Shown here in pieces: positions 1 through 10,016 of a stretch of DNA of 64,000 bases (its first letter is position 1; the number at the start of each line of letters is the position of its first letter). The translations under genes were made by a program, and so were the position numbers. Under the pieces are notes generated by a model. The model was not told the origin of the DNA and did not search any database. It worked only from the letters and a program-made list of their open reading frames with translations. Source of the DNA: Lophium mytilinum (Eukaryota > Ascomycota > Dothideomycetes > Mytilinidiales > Mytilinidiaceae); contig MU004186.1 in NCBI GenBank assembly GCA_010093605.1, positions 79,765 to 143,764 of the forward strand, read 5' to 3'.

Positions 1-48
1 ATTACACAGGCGCAATGGAAGAAATCGTGCTGATCGGGCCATCTCAAG

Positions 49-780
49 GCTGCCATCATCGCCCAAATCGCCATCACCATGCCCGGTCTCGCAGACTTCG
101 GCAACATCCACTGGACCGCGACAGCCTTCGCCTACACCAGCCTTGTCAGCGGCCTGCTATCCACCTTCTTCTCCTTCTACGTCCAGCAGATCCTATCCGA
201 CCTGCACCGTCCAGAAGACGTGCAAGAGTGGCTGACGTCTCCGCGCAAGACTCCCCTCGATCGCCTCCTCAGCAAGATCAGCGCGCGGCATCGTCGCTGG
301 CAGGAGGCGCAAGCTGCCAAGTCAGAGAATGCAGTCGACAGGATCCCCTCCATCACCGCCGCAGCGGCGCTGACTGCTCCAAGCAGGCTGCTAGCTTTCT
401 CGATTGTAACGCTTTTCGTGGCGCTGGGCGTCTATCTCGGCTCTGTGTACACCGCGAATCTCGGCACGCTGAAGGGCCCGAATGGCAATCTTGCAGTCTT
501 GTTGTTCTTCATCGTCTTTACGACGTGGGCGATTGTGGAGGTCTTCCTCCCGCTGAATACTAAGCAAGTGGAGCAAATTGCCGGATTGCCAAACTTGTCA
601 GGACGGCCAAGTACTGGTATTCGCAGCAACCAGGTTGATGCAGAGACGAGTGCGGCAACGGCGAACTCAGGCGGCACATCAGACACGGATGCGGTCATCC
701 GGCGGGCGCTAGAAGCATCGATCCATGCTCAGGAGGAAAGCCTGAAAGCACAGAAGGCGCTATTGCGATTGTTGCTTTGA
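49..780 (+). CDS. 3' exon of a multi-pass membrane protein, unknown family
   Basis: The gene is cut by the window edge. Frame is open from about base 34, and a likely acceptor (CTCAAG, with a GCTGAT branch-like site before it) ends at base 48, so the exon probably begins at 49 and reads through the ATG at 79 rather than starting there. From that ATG there are 233 residues. Three hydrophobic segments are visible: around residues 9-32 (ATAFAYTSLVSGLLSTFFSF), 105-128 (LLAFSIVTLFVALGVYLG) and 140-160 (LAVLLFFIVFTTWAIVEVF). The first is followed by a basic, Trp-containing loop. The tail after the third is polar and ends in an amphipathic helix rich in Ala, Gln and Lys. I do not recognise the family. 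An integral membrane role is inferred from hydropathy only. Confidence 0.6.
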   Translation, partial: AAIIAQIAITMPGLADFGNIHWTATAFAYTSLVSGLLSTFFSFYVQQILSDLHRPEDVQEWLTSPRKTPLDRLLSKISARHRRWQEAQAAKSENAVDRIPSITAAAALTAPSRLLAFSIVTLFVALGVYLGSVYTANLGTLKGPNGNLAVLLFFIVFTTWAIVEVFLPLNTKQVEQIAGLPNLSGRPSTGIRSNQVDAETSAATANSGGTSDTDAVIRRALEASIHAQEESLKAQKALLRLLL

Positions 781-1189
781 CAGATTCGTGCAATTTGAGT
801 CGTATTCACAAGCTCGTCTCTCTTGCCTTCCATGGGAATGCTATTTTCGCTCGCTTTGTGGCTGGATGATTCCTGCAATATCGTTTCGTACGGTGCATAA
901 TTCCGCTGCTCTGAGTAGAAATAAACGGGCTGATTACTGGACAGGTCATTTTTCTAACGTCGAGGTCGACATCAACGATGGAAGTGCGCGCCATGCTCTT
1001 TTTTGAAGCCTCTGAATAGAAACGTGTGGAGGTAATGCCGCTCGATCTCGATCCGCGATGCGATCCACAGAGGGAGCTAGCTACCGTCAGTACGGTGTGC
1101 CTAGCTATGAACGACGGAGCTGAATCATATGATAGAACACCGTCTGAACATATCCATTTGGCACATAACTTGCTCTTCAGATGCTAGTC

Positions 1190-1574
1190 TTAGACAGAAG
1201 CAGATAACAGACGCACTAGCATAACTGCTCGGGCTACTACGTCGACATCTATCTTGGTTGAGAGCGTGTCGATGATACCCCTTGCTGTTTCAGCAGCAGA
1301 GATATCGAATACATCTCCGTCGTCCGTATCGAATTCATCTGTATCGTCCGGACCGAAGTCATCTTCTTCATTCAGAGTGGTGGCGTCTTCCGGTGTGCTT
1401 TCTACGGTGGCGTCGAGGGGCGGTTTCCAGTTCAGACGCTTCGACTCGCCCTCCGCCAAAGTGACATCAGCCTTCCTTTTGCGAGTTCCCGTTTCATGGC
1501 CGTCAACTCTTTTCTTGAGAGCTTTTATTTCGCCATCGATGAAGGGCAGATGGAAGAAGCTGCTGGCTGATCAA
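1190..1574 (-). CDS. possible 3' exon of an acidic protein
   Basis: On the minus strand a frame is open from about 1574 to a TAA at 1190-1192. It has no ATG near its start, so it would have to be a downstream exon. It reads as a basic helix (KALKKRVDGHE), a Lys/Arg patch, then a strongly acidic stretch (DDFGPDDTDEFDTDDGDVFD) and a final aliphatic helix. That domain order is protein-like, while the opposite strand reads as a Ser-rich frame typical of the antisense of acidic codons. No upstream exon could be fixed and no family is recognised. It could also be a remnant. Confidence 0.3.
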
Positions 1575-1599
1575 TGAATTGCTCGAATGGTGCAACGGT

Positions 1600-2371
1600 T
1601 CTGCTTTGGGATGTTCAAACCTGTCATTGTCATCAACAAGATGACGCGGTGCTGGGGTAACGTCATAAAACGACGTGGCCGGAGTGCTTCATGGCTCTGG
1701 AAGGTGTTCGGAACTAAACGCCCAAGCCACTACGCCTTCAATTCATGGTGTTCAGTGTCCAGACTGGGGCGTGGTCACTAATTCGATGATGGCTCTCAAC
1801 AACCAGAAGAAGATCATGGAGATACTCGCTGGTGGAAATAGTACGAACCAATGGCAGCTAGGTGGGCAGAAAAGGGAGAAAGGGCTGATTTCATCACCAA
1901 CCTCCCCTACCAATGCCTCTAAACATTCGACAGCTGCCGGCCACATGGAAGGGTGCCCCGCTTCTACTTCTTCCTTCGTGATCGCCTTTCATCCACCACG
2001 AGCCCAACAGCTTCCAAATGATCCAGCATCATGTCGATGTTGATGCTTCCCCAAAAGCTCCTATATCGCATACTTTTCACATGTTTGCACTAAAACTGCA
2101 GGCCATGCGTGTCTGCTGTAGACAGTGTTCGTTCCCCCCTCGCCCATGCCAGGAATCTCCTCTATGAAGAAAGAGGGAGGACTCAGAGGCGCGGAGCAGA
2201 TCTTATATCTGACGGAGGACGCGCATGTGAAATGGGTCAACTCACAGGCAAGCCGCGACGGCACTGACTAATGAAGAAAGGAGGCGAATGGGAGACGGTA
2301 AGAGTCAAGACAGAAAGTAAAGAATCGACAAACTATTTTGGCTCGTATTGTACGCCACAGTTTTGTAATCA
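1600..2371. other. intergenic, no gene seen
   Basis: Only short overlapping open frames without recognisable protein features lie here. The last about 100 bases are the 3' flank of the HMG-CoA lyase gene. Confidence 0.5.
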
Positions 2372-3577
2372 CTACCTCCCCTTCGCCAACCTCGCCAACA
2401 CGGCCTTCCCTGCATTCGCATCATTCTTCCTCCCCAACTCCCCACTAATCCACTCGCCCACTTTACTCAGTTCCTCCAAATTCACCCCTGTGCTTGCACC
2501 CAAGCTATTCACTAAATGGACGAGATCCTCCGTCGCAACGTTCCCCGTCGCGCCAGGGCTATACGGACATCCTCCTAGTCCACTCACGCTCGCATCAAAC
2601 GTCCTGACACCATGCTCCAACGCCACAACCGTATTCACAAGGGCCATGCCGTAGGTGTCGTGGAAATGCAGCGCGAGATCCTTGGTTTCGACGCCCGCCT
2701 CCTTCAGCACTTTCAAAAGAGCAGCCGTTTTCGGCGCCGTGCCCATACCCGTGGTATCACCAACGCTTATTTCGTCGGCTCCCATTTCAAGCAAGCTAAC
2801 GGCGAGCTCTGCGACGCGGTGCGGGTCTGTGTCCGGTCCTTCATAGGGGCAGCCTAGTGCGACGGAGATGTAGGCACGGACGGGGAGGGCGAGGCTCTTT
2901 GCGCGGGACATTATGGGCTCGAATCGTTTTAGGGACTCGGCGATGGAGCAGTTTGTGTTCTTTTGCGTGAAGGACTCGGTGGCGGCGGTGAAGAGGGAGA
3001 GTTCGATCTTGGGGGTTTGTTGGGGGGAGATTTCGGAGGCATTCGGGTCTTGCGAGGATGTGTTCTCAGCAGGAGGGGTGCCTGGGGGCGTTGGGTACGC
3101 CTCTTCTGCTGATTTGGAGGTATTGAAGGAGTCGTAGGTGGTCATGAAGTTGTCGAGGCCTTTGATATTTGGGAGGAGGAATTGGTAGGTTATGGGTTCT
3201 TTGGAGGCGGGAGGGGTTTGAAGGATGTGTTGCAGGATTTCAGAGGAGTTCGCCATCTGTATATATCAGAATGCTGCTTGGAGGGGAGGGGTTCATTAGA
3301 GGTTGCTTACTTGAGGCACCCATTTTGGTGCTACGAAAGATCCAGCTTCGATTGTCTCCAGTCCTGTACGTGCTAGTCTCTCTATAAGCTCCATCTTTGT
3401 CGCCAGCGATATGCTCTGCTTCTCGTTCTGCAGTCCATCCCTCGGTCCGACCTCGACGATGCGGATGTGCTCTGAACTACGGGGCGCGGAGCCTGGCGTG
3501 ACTGTCGCGAAGCCCCTCCGGCATGGATGGCGGGCCGCGAGTCGCGCGAGGCGGAGACAGGTGTATCGAGACGACAT
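2372..3577 (-). CDS. hydroxymethylglutaryl-CoA lyase, mitochondrial
   Basis: Cleaves HMG-CoA to acetoacetate and acetyl-CoA in leucine breakdown. There are two exons, 3577-3311 and 3256-2372, with a 54-nt intron (donor GTAAGC, acceptor ATACAG); the join gives KWVPQ-MANSS, matching the conserved KWVPQM region of the family. The product is 383 aa. The first about 30 residues are rich in Arg/Ala/Ser without acids, fitting a mitochondrial presequence. The HMGL-like TIM barrel follows: the [11 protein letters not shown] metal and catalytic Arg motif, NCSI..S..RF, CPYEG, the HFHDTYG metal-binding histidines, and [12 protein letters not shown] with the catalytic Cys loop. It ends in AKGR with no peroxisomal SKL-type signal. 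Compared with animal enzymes there is an extra low-complexity, Pro/Ser/Thr-rich insert of about 35 residues (around residues 130-165). The gene is divergent from DPH1. Confidence 0.95.
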
Positions 3578-3749
3578 AGTGGCTGGTGGGAGAGACGAAA
3601 GAGTGAATGTAATGTGGCAGCTTGGTGTTTGTATAGTCTACGCAGCTTGGTGGTTCGAGTTCGCCGCGGGGAAGACGAGGAATTGCGGGGGCCGAAAATT
3701 GCCGCCGCAGACTTCATCCCACCTCGACAAAACACCAGATTATACGAAT
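3578..3749. promoter_or_regulatory. shared divergent promoter of HMG-CoA lyase and DPH1
   Basis: Only 172 bases separate the two start codons on opposite strands, so both 5' leaders and core promoters must lie here or overlap the neighbouring gene. No TATA box is evident. The DPH1 frame is open upstream and contains an in-frame ATG near 3613, which would add about 46 residues unlike the family. I therefore use the ATG at 3750. Confidence 0.5.
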
Positions 3750-5246
3750 ATGGAGGAGGACCGGGCAGCCACGAATCTAGGGCCGGACGTGGAGGGGGAC
3801 ATGAACGGAGAGGAGAAGATAGTGCAGAAACAGCCCAAGAGGAGGTTCGTGGGCAGAAGGACTGCGGAGAAGGCCGCTGAACAGGCAGCGCCAAATGCGA
3901 ACATCGAGGACAGCAGTGCTATACAAGGTAGAAGCTACCATACAACGCCTACAGTTTATATATACTTACGAGATGAATCAGTTGCCCAACCCCGAAGAAC
4001 AGCCCGCGCCCTGAACAACATCCCCCCGTCCATTCTAAACGACCCCGATATCAACGACGCCATTTCTCTCCTCCCTCCCAATTACAACTTCGAAATTCAC
4101 AAAACAATCCATAGGATACAGACCAGTAGCGCTAAAAACATCGCCCTCCAGTTTCCAGAAGGCCTCCTTCTCTTCGCGACCACAATCTCCGATATCCTCA
4201 CCCAGTTCTGCCCTGGAACTACTACTACCATTATGGGCGACGTGACCTACGGCGCCTGCTGCATCGACGACTTCACTGCTCGAGCCTTGGGGTGTGACCT
4301 TTTGATACACTACGCGCACAGCTGTCTGATCCCGGTAGCCGTCACTAAGATCGCGACGCTGTATATATTCGTCGCCATAAGTATAGACACAGCGCACCTC
4401 CTAAGCACCATCACGCGAAACTTCTCAGTGGGAAAGACAATAGCCCTGGTAGGAACCATACAGTTCAATGCGACCATCCACGGCATTGCCCCCGACCTAC
4501 GTAAAGAAGGCTACAACGTCATTGTTCCCCAAATCTCTCCATTATCAAAAGGCGAGATCCTAGGGTGCACATCCCCAGCCATGTCGCTGAACCCCACCCC
4601 ATCTACCAATCCAAAGAGGCCATCAAAGCCGGAAGATATGCTGGTACCAGATTTACTGTTATACCTAGGAGACGGCCGATTTCATCTGGAGTCTGCTATG
4701 ATCGCTAACCCGACTCTGCCTGCGTATCGCTACGATCCCTATAGCCGCCGCTTGACGCACGAGGTGTATGAGCACGCATCCTTGCACTCGCTCCGTAGTA
4801 CTGCCATTCGTACCGCGCGGAAGGCGAAAACTTGGGGTATCATCCTTGGCTCGCTCGGCCGACAGGGGAACCCCCACACCCTCACACTCATCGAGAACCA
4901 CCTCCGCGCGAAAGGACTTAAATGGGTGAACCTACTCCTCAGCGAGATCTTCCCGGGTAAACTGGCAATGATGGGCGATGTGGAAGCTTGGGTGCAGATC
5001 GCTTGTCCGAGGTTGAGTATAGACTGGGGCTATGCGTTCGAACGGCCGTTGTTGAGTCCATACGAGGCGCTTGTTGCGCTAGGGGCGAAAGAGGCGGGGT
5101 GGTTGATCGAGGAAGAAGAAGGCGCAGTAGGAGAAGTAGGAGGTGGTAGAACGAAGGGAGTGTATCCGATGGACTTTTACTCGAAAGAGGGACTGGGGAG
5201 GACGACAGAGGCCGGGGCAGTGTTAGAGGTAGGAATAGCAGCCTAG
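3750..5246 (+). CDS. DPH1: diphthamide biosynthesis protein 1 (2-(3-amino-3-carboxypropyl)histidine synthase subunit 1)
   Basis: With Dph2 it forms the Fe-S enzyme that moves the aminocarboxypropyl group of SAM onto the target histidine of translation factor eEF2, the first step of diphthamide synthesis. The core is clearly Dph1: the [11 protein letters not shown] start of the family, [40 protein letters not shown] and [13 protein letters not shown]. The three cluster cysteines (in GACC, HSCL and ACPRL) are all present. A 54-nt intron at 3928-3981 (GTAGAA...AATCAG, branch-like CTTAC) is inferred because removing it joins the acidic N-terminus directly to [13 protein letters not shown]. It is a multiple of three and stop-free, so the unspliced frame is also open. 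Spliced length is 480 aa. A Glu/Gly-rich insert near the C-terminus ([13 protein letters not shown]) is unusual. Confidence 0.93.
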   Translation: MEEDRAATNLGPDVEGDMNGEEKIVQKQPKRRFVGRRTAEKAAEQAAPNANIEDSSAIQGRSYHTTPTVYIYLRDESVAQPRRTARALNNIPPSILNDPDINDAISLLPPNYNFEIHKTIHRIQTSSAKNIALQFPEGLLLFATTISDILTQFCPGTTTTIMGDVTYGACCIDDFTARALGCDLLIHYAHSCLIPVAVTKIATLYIFVAISIDTAHLLSTITRNFSVGKTIALVGTIQFNATIHGIAPDLRKEGYNVIVPQISPLSKGEILGCTSPAMSLNPTPSTNPKRPSKPEDMLVPDLLLYLGDGRFHLESAMIANPTLPAYRYDPYSRRLTHEVYEHASLHSLRSTAIRTARKAKTWGIILGSLGRQGNPHTLTLIENHLRAKGLKWVNLLLSEIFPGKLAMMGDVEAWVQIACPRLSIDWGYAFERPLLSPYEALVALGAKEAGWLIEEEEGAVGEVGGGRTKGVYPMDFYSKEGLGRTTEAGAVLEVGIAA

Positions 5247-6323
5247 TACAGACATGGTTGCTCTCTGAGAGGGCAATAGAAGGCGATCGGTGCAGGTGCA
5301 TTTGTGACGTTAGATCTTCTGGGTTTGAAGAGTGGGCAGATACGAAAAATGTAGGTTTGTACATTCTCATCCATTACTTTCATTTTTTCAGCCCATCACT
5401 TCCACAAAATTTTATCATGGGAACGGTCACCCTTCCATCTTTCAAACCCTACTGTCAGATCACATTCTAGAAGGAGTTGCTGGCGAGTATGCAGAGTTCA
5501 GCCCGTGCATATTTCTTCTCCAAAGTCCGTGTGGCGCAGTCTACAACTCGAGGCTGATTTGTTCTCTATCAGGTATGCATGCAACACATAGCTTGTGCTC
5601 AGCCTCGAATTCGTAAATACTAGACCGATGTGAAATCTTGATTCCGTCATGTCGCTCGAATGACCTCGGATTACCGCAGCCTACGCCCTTCACACCGGTC
5701 ACACCGGTCACATTGCTGCCGTTTCCCAGCCCGACGTCACCCGTCCGCGTCCGTAAACCTTTTGGCCACCTATCGCACCTCCGAAAACGCAGCTTGCGAG
5801 CCGTCACATCCCTAGGACAATGCTACATTTTCGGCGCTGAACCATTACAGCCCGCCGTGCAGTATCGTCGACTACATTGCAGCCTACTGCCCGGGCCGTT
5901 TAGACGTGGGCTCGTCCAATCGGCCTGTCGATGTGGTATGCCCAAGGCAGCATGAACGAAGCACATTTCGAGAGATTACGCCTTGTAACGTTGCCTTCAG
6001 AAACACTTACGACGCGATTACATGCAAACTCCTTAATTGAAATTTTATGTCTTACACTTCGAGGCTTTTGGAGACCGGTGACTGCTGTGCTCGGCCACAA
6101 GAGTTCTCTATGCGACGGATCTCTTAATTCCACATGTGCTTTTGCTCACCTTCTTTTTAGGTCAGCGCCGTCCATTCGTGCTTCAGTCTTGTCACTCAAT
6201 TTCGTGTCTCATACTTCCGCTACGGCGTATTACCCTCAAACAGACTTCGGGTTCAGTTCTAGATCGACAGCACATCAAAGATTCTAGATTTCCGAATGCT
6301 CACAGCTAAACTCAGACGTCGTT
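5247..6323. other. intergenic, no gene seen
   Basis: Follows the DPH1 stop. Open frames here are short, overlap on both strands and show no domain. A tiny tandem of CACACCGGT-like units lies near 5692-5710. Confidence 0.5.
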
Positions 6324-7066
6324 ATGGCTCCGCCAAGTGGCGTGATCCCCGGCGCTAATACCAGCAATGCTCAAGCGGGAGATCAATCAAACCCGTATCA
6401 AAATTGGTTTCGATCGATCGTGAATCAAGGCAACTGTCGTTCATTTGCAGGGTACGTCCTTCTTTTTCCGCGCGAGTCGCATGATTCGTGCTGAGAATAT
6501 GCAGAACTATGCACATGTACGTTGAGACTTTCAACCATAACTCAATACATCTCCCTCAAATGAACGGTGTAGACGACGAGATGCGTTCAAGACCGCGGAC
6601 TCGAGAACCGCCTTCGCGGAGCCAAAGAACGCCTACTTCAGCTCCTCCATCACGCGAAAACTCCCCAGCATCCCAAGCTGTTTCAACTGCACCTCTCCGC
6701 TCGTATTTCAGGCGTCGCGAAACCCGGATCAGGATTATGATAGTACTGATACTCATTGTGCTCATCGTCATGCTTGTCGTCGTTCTCGTTCCAGTAATGA
6801 TGACGTCGCGGGTCGCAACGCCCATGTCAGAGGCATCAAAAACGCCTATGAGTTCAGGCTCCGCATCTCTGCATACAACTTCCCCTAAGTCGTTTCAGAA
6901 CTCGGGTCATACAGATCTTGGATCGTCTACAGTCACACTTGAGAGCAGTGTTGGTTGGGTTTCATCTGTATCAGCAACAGCCACAACCGCGCCGGAACTC
7001 GGATCTTCAAGACAGACAACCTCGCTGCCCGGACTAGGATCCTCAAGACAGACAAACTCGCCCTAG
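6324..7066 (+). CDS. single-pass membrane protein with Ser/Thr-rich tail, unknown family
   Basis: Two exons, 6324-6451 and 6505-7066, with a 53-nt intron (GTACGT...TATGCAG, branch CTGAG/GCTGAG-like). The join keeps frame and gives 229 aa. Residues about 1-95 are hydrophilic, rich in Asn, Gln, Arg, Pro and Ser, with a basic stretch (SYFRRRETRIR) directly before one very hydrophobic segment (IMIVLILIVLIVMLVVVLV). The segment is followed by about 90 residues dominated by Ser and Thr, as in O-glycosylated cell-wall or plasma-membrane sensors. The positive-inside rule would place the N-terminus in the cytosol. The C-terminus has a short duplicated motif, LGSSRQT repeated twice. There are no cysteines in the tail, unlike WSC or Mid2-type sensors. 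The ATG at 6324 follows a clean 5' leader. Function unknown. Confidence 0.6.
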
Positions 7067-7157
7067 ATGACAGGTTTCGAAAACGTTTCGAGAGCGAGCA
7101 ATCGTCGAAAATGCCCACCGACATCGATCTTCTTCAACGCATTCGGTTTCCGCACAG

Positions 7158-7427
7158 ATGATTAGTCTTCTGATTGGAGCCACTGTGCCCGACAAGACCT
7201 TTGTATGGGAGGGGAGAACAGATACATGCACTCGATGGCCAGGATTGGGATGCCCAGCCGATCACTGCTGCAGCAATATCTGCGTCGATCCGCTCCCATG
7301 CTTGGATGGGATTTGTGGTATGACTGGCTGTCTTGAAGGTTGGATCTGTCTTAGTACATGCATCCCTCCGATGGCATGCAACACTGCATCTGGAGACACC
7401 ACCGGATTGTGCAGAAGTACTTCGTAG
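7158..7427 (+). CDS. candidate cysteine-rich small ORF
   Basis: An 89-residue ATG-initiated frame in which about 12 of the last 70 residues are Cys (CTRWPGLGCPADHCC, ICVDPLPC, ICGMTGC, ICLSTCIPP, CNT, LCRS). The spacing resembles disulfide-rich secreted fungal proteins, but the N-terminus (MISLLIGATVPDK) is too short for a clear signal peptide. It could be an exon of a longer gene, possibly an extracellular extension of the upstream membrane protein, or a decayed copy. The antisense frame is also open and has no better features. Confidence 0.3.
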   Translation: MISLLIGATVPDKTFVWEGRTDTCTRWPGLGCPADHCCSNICVDPLPCLDGICGMTGCLEGWICLSTCIPPMACNTASGDTTGLCRSTS

Positions 7428-7871
7428 GAAATACGACATAGGCCCTGAGACTCGGGCGATGATGAAGTTGTATGCAAGGGGTGGTGAGTTGCATTGGAGT
7501 AGCCCCATATCCTTCCAAAGCTAATGAAGGAGTACTTAGGCAATTGCATCATCTCGTATCCTCTGGCGATCTACAGCCTTAGTGTATTATGATCTGTATC
7601 ATTTATAACGTAATCCTTTCGTCCTCTACAGTCCTACCTTTAACTCGAACTTGATGAACGACTCGAAAAATCAGCACAAGTAGTGAAGACCTTGAAATTA
7701 GATGTTACCAACGTTTATGAAGTATCACCAAGGTGTGCACAATAATAAGCGACCGCCCGTCGCGATCGGAATTAGTAGAGCACCCACGCAAACTCAATTC
7801 CGGTGCCGAGAATCCAGTGAAATACGAGTTAACTACTTTCTGCTATATCTAGACTAACGAATTCGCCCTAG

Positions 7872-8336
7872 ATGACAGGTCTCGAAAACCACCATTCGCC
7901 AAAAATGCCACCCGACTTCGAAAACCACATTCTCATCTCCCAAGTGTTGAGCACCTACAGCGCGCCCTCCTCCGCCGCCGAAAAGATAGCTCTCTTCGCC
8001 CCCGACAGCACTCTCGTCGTCCATGGTGGAGTCGAATACAAGGGCAAATTTACAATCGAGGCTTTCTTTGCAGCGTCTGAGAATACGAAGAAGGCTGGGC
8101 ATCCTTTTCCTCATCACCTAAGCTCTATCAAGATTGATACGAATAGCTCAGATCATGCTAGCGCGGTATCTTATTTTCTAGTCATGGGGAACACGGCGCC
8201 GGATCATTGGGGCGTTTATAGGGATGAGCTTGTTCGGATTGGGGGCGAGTGGGTTTTCAAAGAGAGGCGGATTACGATTGAGGGAGCTGACCCCAAGGGG
8301 TGGATTGGGTCGGGAGCAGGACCTGTGAAATTTTAG
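7872..8336 (+). CDS. SnoaL-like / NTF2-fold protein
   Basis: A 154-residue single-exon protein from the first ATG, or 143 from the ATG at 7905 (MPPDFENHILISQ), which fits the family start better. The layout is that of the SnoaL/NTF2-like superfamily: an N-terminal helix, a strand with the 'V.HGGVEYKGK..IEAFFA' turn, and a long curved sheet ending DHWGVYRDELVRIGGEWVFKERR. Members include small isomerases, dehydratases and uncharacterised stress proteins, so no reaction can be assigned. No signal peptide. The sequence around both ATGs is partly duplicated about 810 bases upstream, directly behind the membrane-protein gene. Confidence 0.7.
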   Translation: MTGLENHHSPKMPPDFENHILISQVLSTYSAPSSAAEKIALFAPDSTLVVHGGVEYKGKFTIEAFFAASENTKKAGHPFPHHLSSIKIDTNSSDHASAVSYFLVMGNTAPDHWGVYRDELVRIGGEWVFKERRITIEGADPKGWIGSGAGPVKF

Positions 8337-8535
8337 ATTCAGCACCTCATCATTAAACTGATTCACTATTTTGCAACCATCATGATGATTTGATGCACGA
8401 AGTACGGAAGTAGAGATCATTTCAATGAGGGGGTCCGGAGAAGCTGACTAATCCGTGTTTACCGCCTTGGCAAATTCAAGCTCCGCGACCTCATCCGTGC
8501 ACTAGCCCTCATCGACATCACTTCATCAACACAAC

Positions 8536-9762
8536 ATGGCGACCCTCAAGTTCGGATTGAATATCCAAAAGAAGCAACAGAAGGTCCCCAATCGCCCAGC
8601 CCCTGCGAAACGAAAACCCATCTTCGACGAGGAAGACGAAGACGACGAGTCCAGTCACACAACCAAATCCTCGAACGGGGCCGAAGAAATTGGGGTCTTC
8701 GACCTTGACGAACCCAAACCCAAACCTAAACCGCCTATCGCTTCTCCGAAAACCGCCTCACAACCCAAACCTTCCAAGCTAGCAAGCGCTCCGACACTAA
8801 AGCAATTGGTGGACGATGACCCCACCGCTGGCTATGGAGATCTGTCAACCCTCCAGACTTCCATGAAACATGCCGAAGACGCCCTTGCCGTCGACCCCTC
8901 TATATACGACTACGACGCTGCGTATGACGCGATTCACACCAAGACCGCCGCTAAAGCCGCCGCCGAGCGCGAGGATGCGGTACAGCGCAGGCCAAGATAC
9001 ATGGAGAAGGTAATGGAGTCGGCCGAGGTTCGCAAACGGGATCAACTGCGAGCGAAGGATAAACTGCTACAACGAGAGCGGGAAGCTGAGGGTGACGAAT
9101 TTGCGGACAAGGAGAAATTCGTGACGGAGGCGTACAAGGCGCAGCAAGAGGAGGTTCGGAAGGCTGAGGAGGAAGAGAAGGCGAGGCAAGAACTGGAAGA
9201 GAAGAAAAGGAAAGGGAAGGGTATGACGGGGTTCTACCGTCAAATTATGGATGAAGATGAGGAGAGACATCGGGCGGCAATGGAGGCGGCAAGTCTGGCG
9301 GGGAAGGCGGGGGTCCAGAAGGTGGAAGAGGCCCCGAAAGAGAAGTCGGAGGCGGATATTGCGAAGGAGCTCAATCAGAAGGGTGGGAAGATCATCATCA
9401 ATGAAGAGGGGCAGGTTGCGGACAAGAGACAACTGCTCACGGCTGGACTTAACGTCGTTGCGAAACCTAAAGCTGCTACTGCGGCGTCTACGACGGCTGC
9501 TCGACCGGGTGGCTTGCAGCCAGGCTACAAGGGTCGTGAAGGTGTGCAGAGATCAGTGAGAGAGAGACAATCGAAGATGATGGAAGAACAGTTGGAGCAG
9601 GCGGCGAAGCGAGCTGCTGACGACGAGGCCGAAGAGAGGCGGAAGCTTGAACACACATCGAAGAGCCGCAAAACGGACTCCGACATCAGCGGTGCAAAGG
9701 AGCGGTATCTCCAGCGGAAACGGGAGGCTGCTGCCGCTGCCGCTGCTGGAAAAGGATCGTAG
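8536..9762 (+). CDS. nuclear speckle splicing regulatory protein 1-like (DUF2040)
   Basis: A 408-residue single-exon protein. The N-terminus (MATLKFGLNIQKKQQK) matches the short FGL..KK signature of the NSRP1/CCDC55 family. An acidic patch, a Pro/Lys linker, and then the conserved DUF2040 block follow: DPSIYDYDAAYD, RPRYMEKVMESAEVRKRD, ADKEKFVTEAYK and GMTGFYRQIMDEDEERH. The middle (roughly residues 140-245) is a highly charged Glu/Lys/Arg coiled coil, and the tail contains further charged helices and an Ala run. In metazoans the family regulates alternative splicing in nuclear speckles; a role in splicing in this fungus is inferred from the family. Convergent with the GFA-domain gene downstream. 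Confidence 0.85.
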   Translation: MATLKFGLNIQKKQQKVPNRPAPAKRKPIFDEEDEDDESSHTTKSSNGAEEIGVFDLDEPKPKPKPPIASPKTASQPKPSKLASAPTLKQLVDDDPTAGYGDLSTLQTSMKHAEDALAVDPSIYDYDAAYDAIHTKTAAKAAAEREDAVQRRPRYMEKVMESAEVRKRDQLRAKDKLLQREREAEGDEFADKEKFVTEAYKAQQEEVRKAEEEEKARQELEEKKRKGKGMTGFYRQIMDEDEERHRAAMEAASLAGKAGVQKVEEAPKEKSEADIAKELNQKGGKIIINEEGQVADKRQLLTAGLNVVAKPKAATAASTTAARPGGLQPGYKGREGVQRSVRERQSKMMEEQLEQAAKRAADDEAEERRKLEHTSKSRKTDSDISGAKERYLQRKREAAAAAAAGKGS

Positions 9763-10016
9763 AACACAAAAGCTATCCCCGTGGGAAGTCATCAAATTCA
9801 AATCAACTAAGTGCTCGTTTTCAGGGTTGAGGCTTTTAGGTGAGAACATTCTTTTAAACTTCGAAAAGACACTTCTCCCATCATGAACATGTCAGAACTC
9901 ATCCTAAACTCAATGCCTGTGTAAATGCAATTTCAATCAGACGCTTACACCATAAACAAACCCATAGCTAATAGCCAATCTCAAGTCTTCTATTAGATAC
10001 AGCCAATGACCTGTCA

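Noticed and set aside
9067-9432. Long minus-strand frame opposite the NSRP1-like gene
   Set aside because: Leu/Arg-rich antisense of the charged coiled coil; no independent features.
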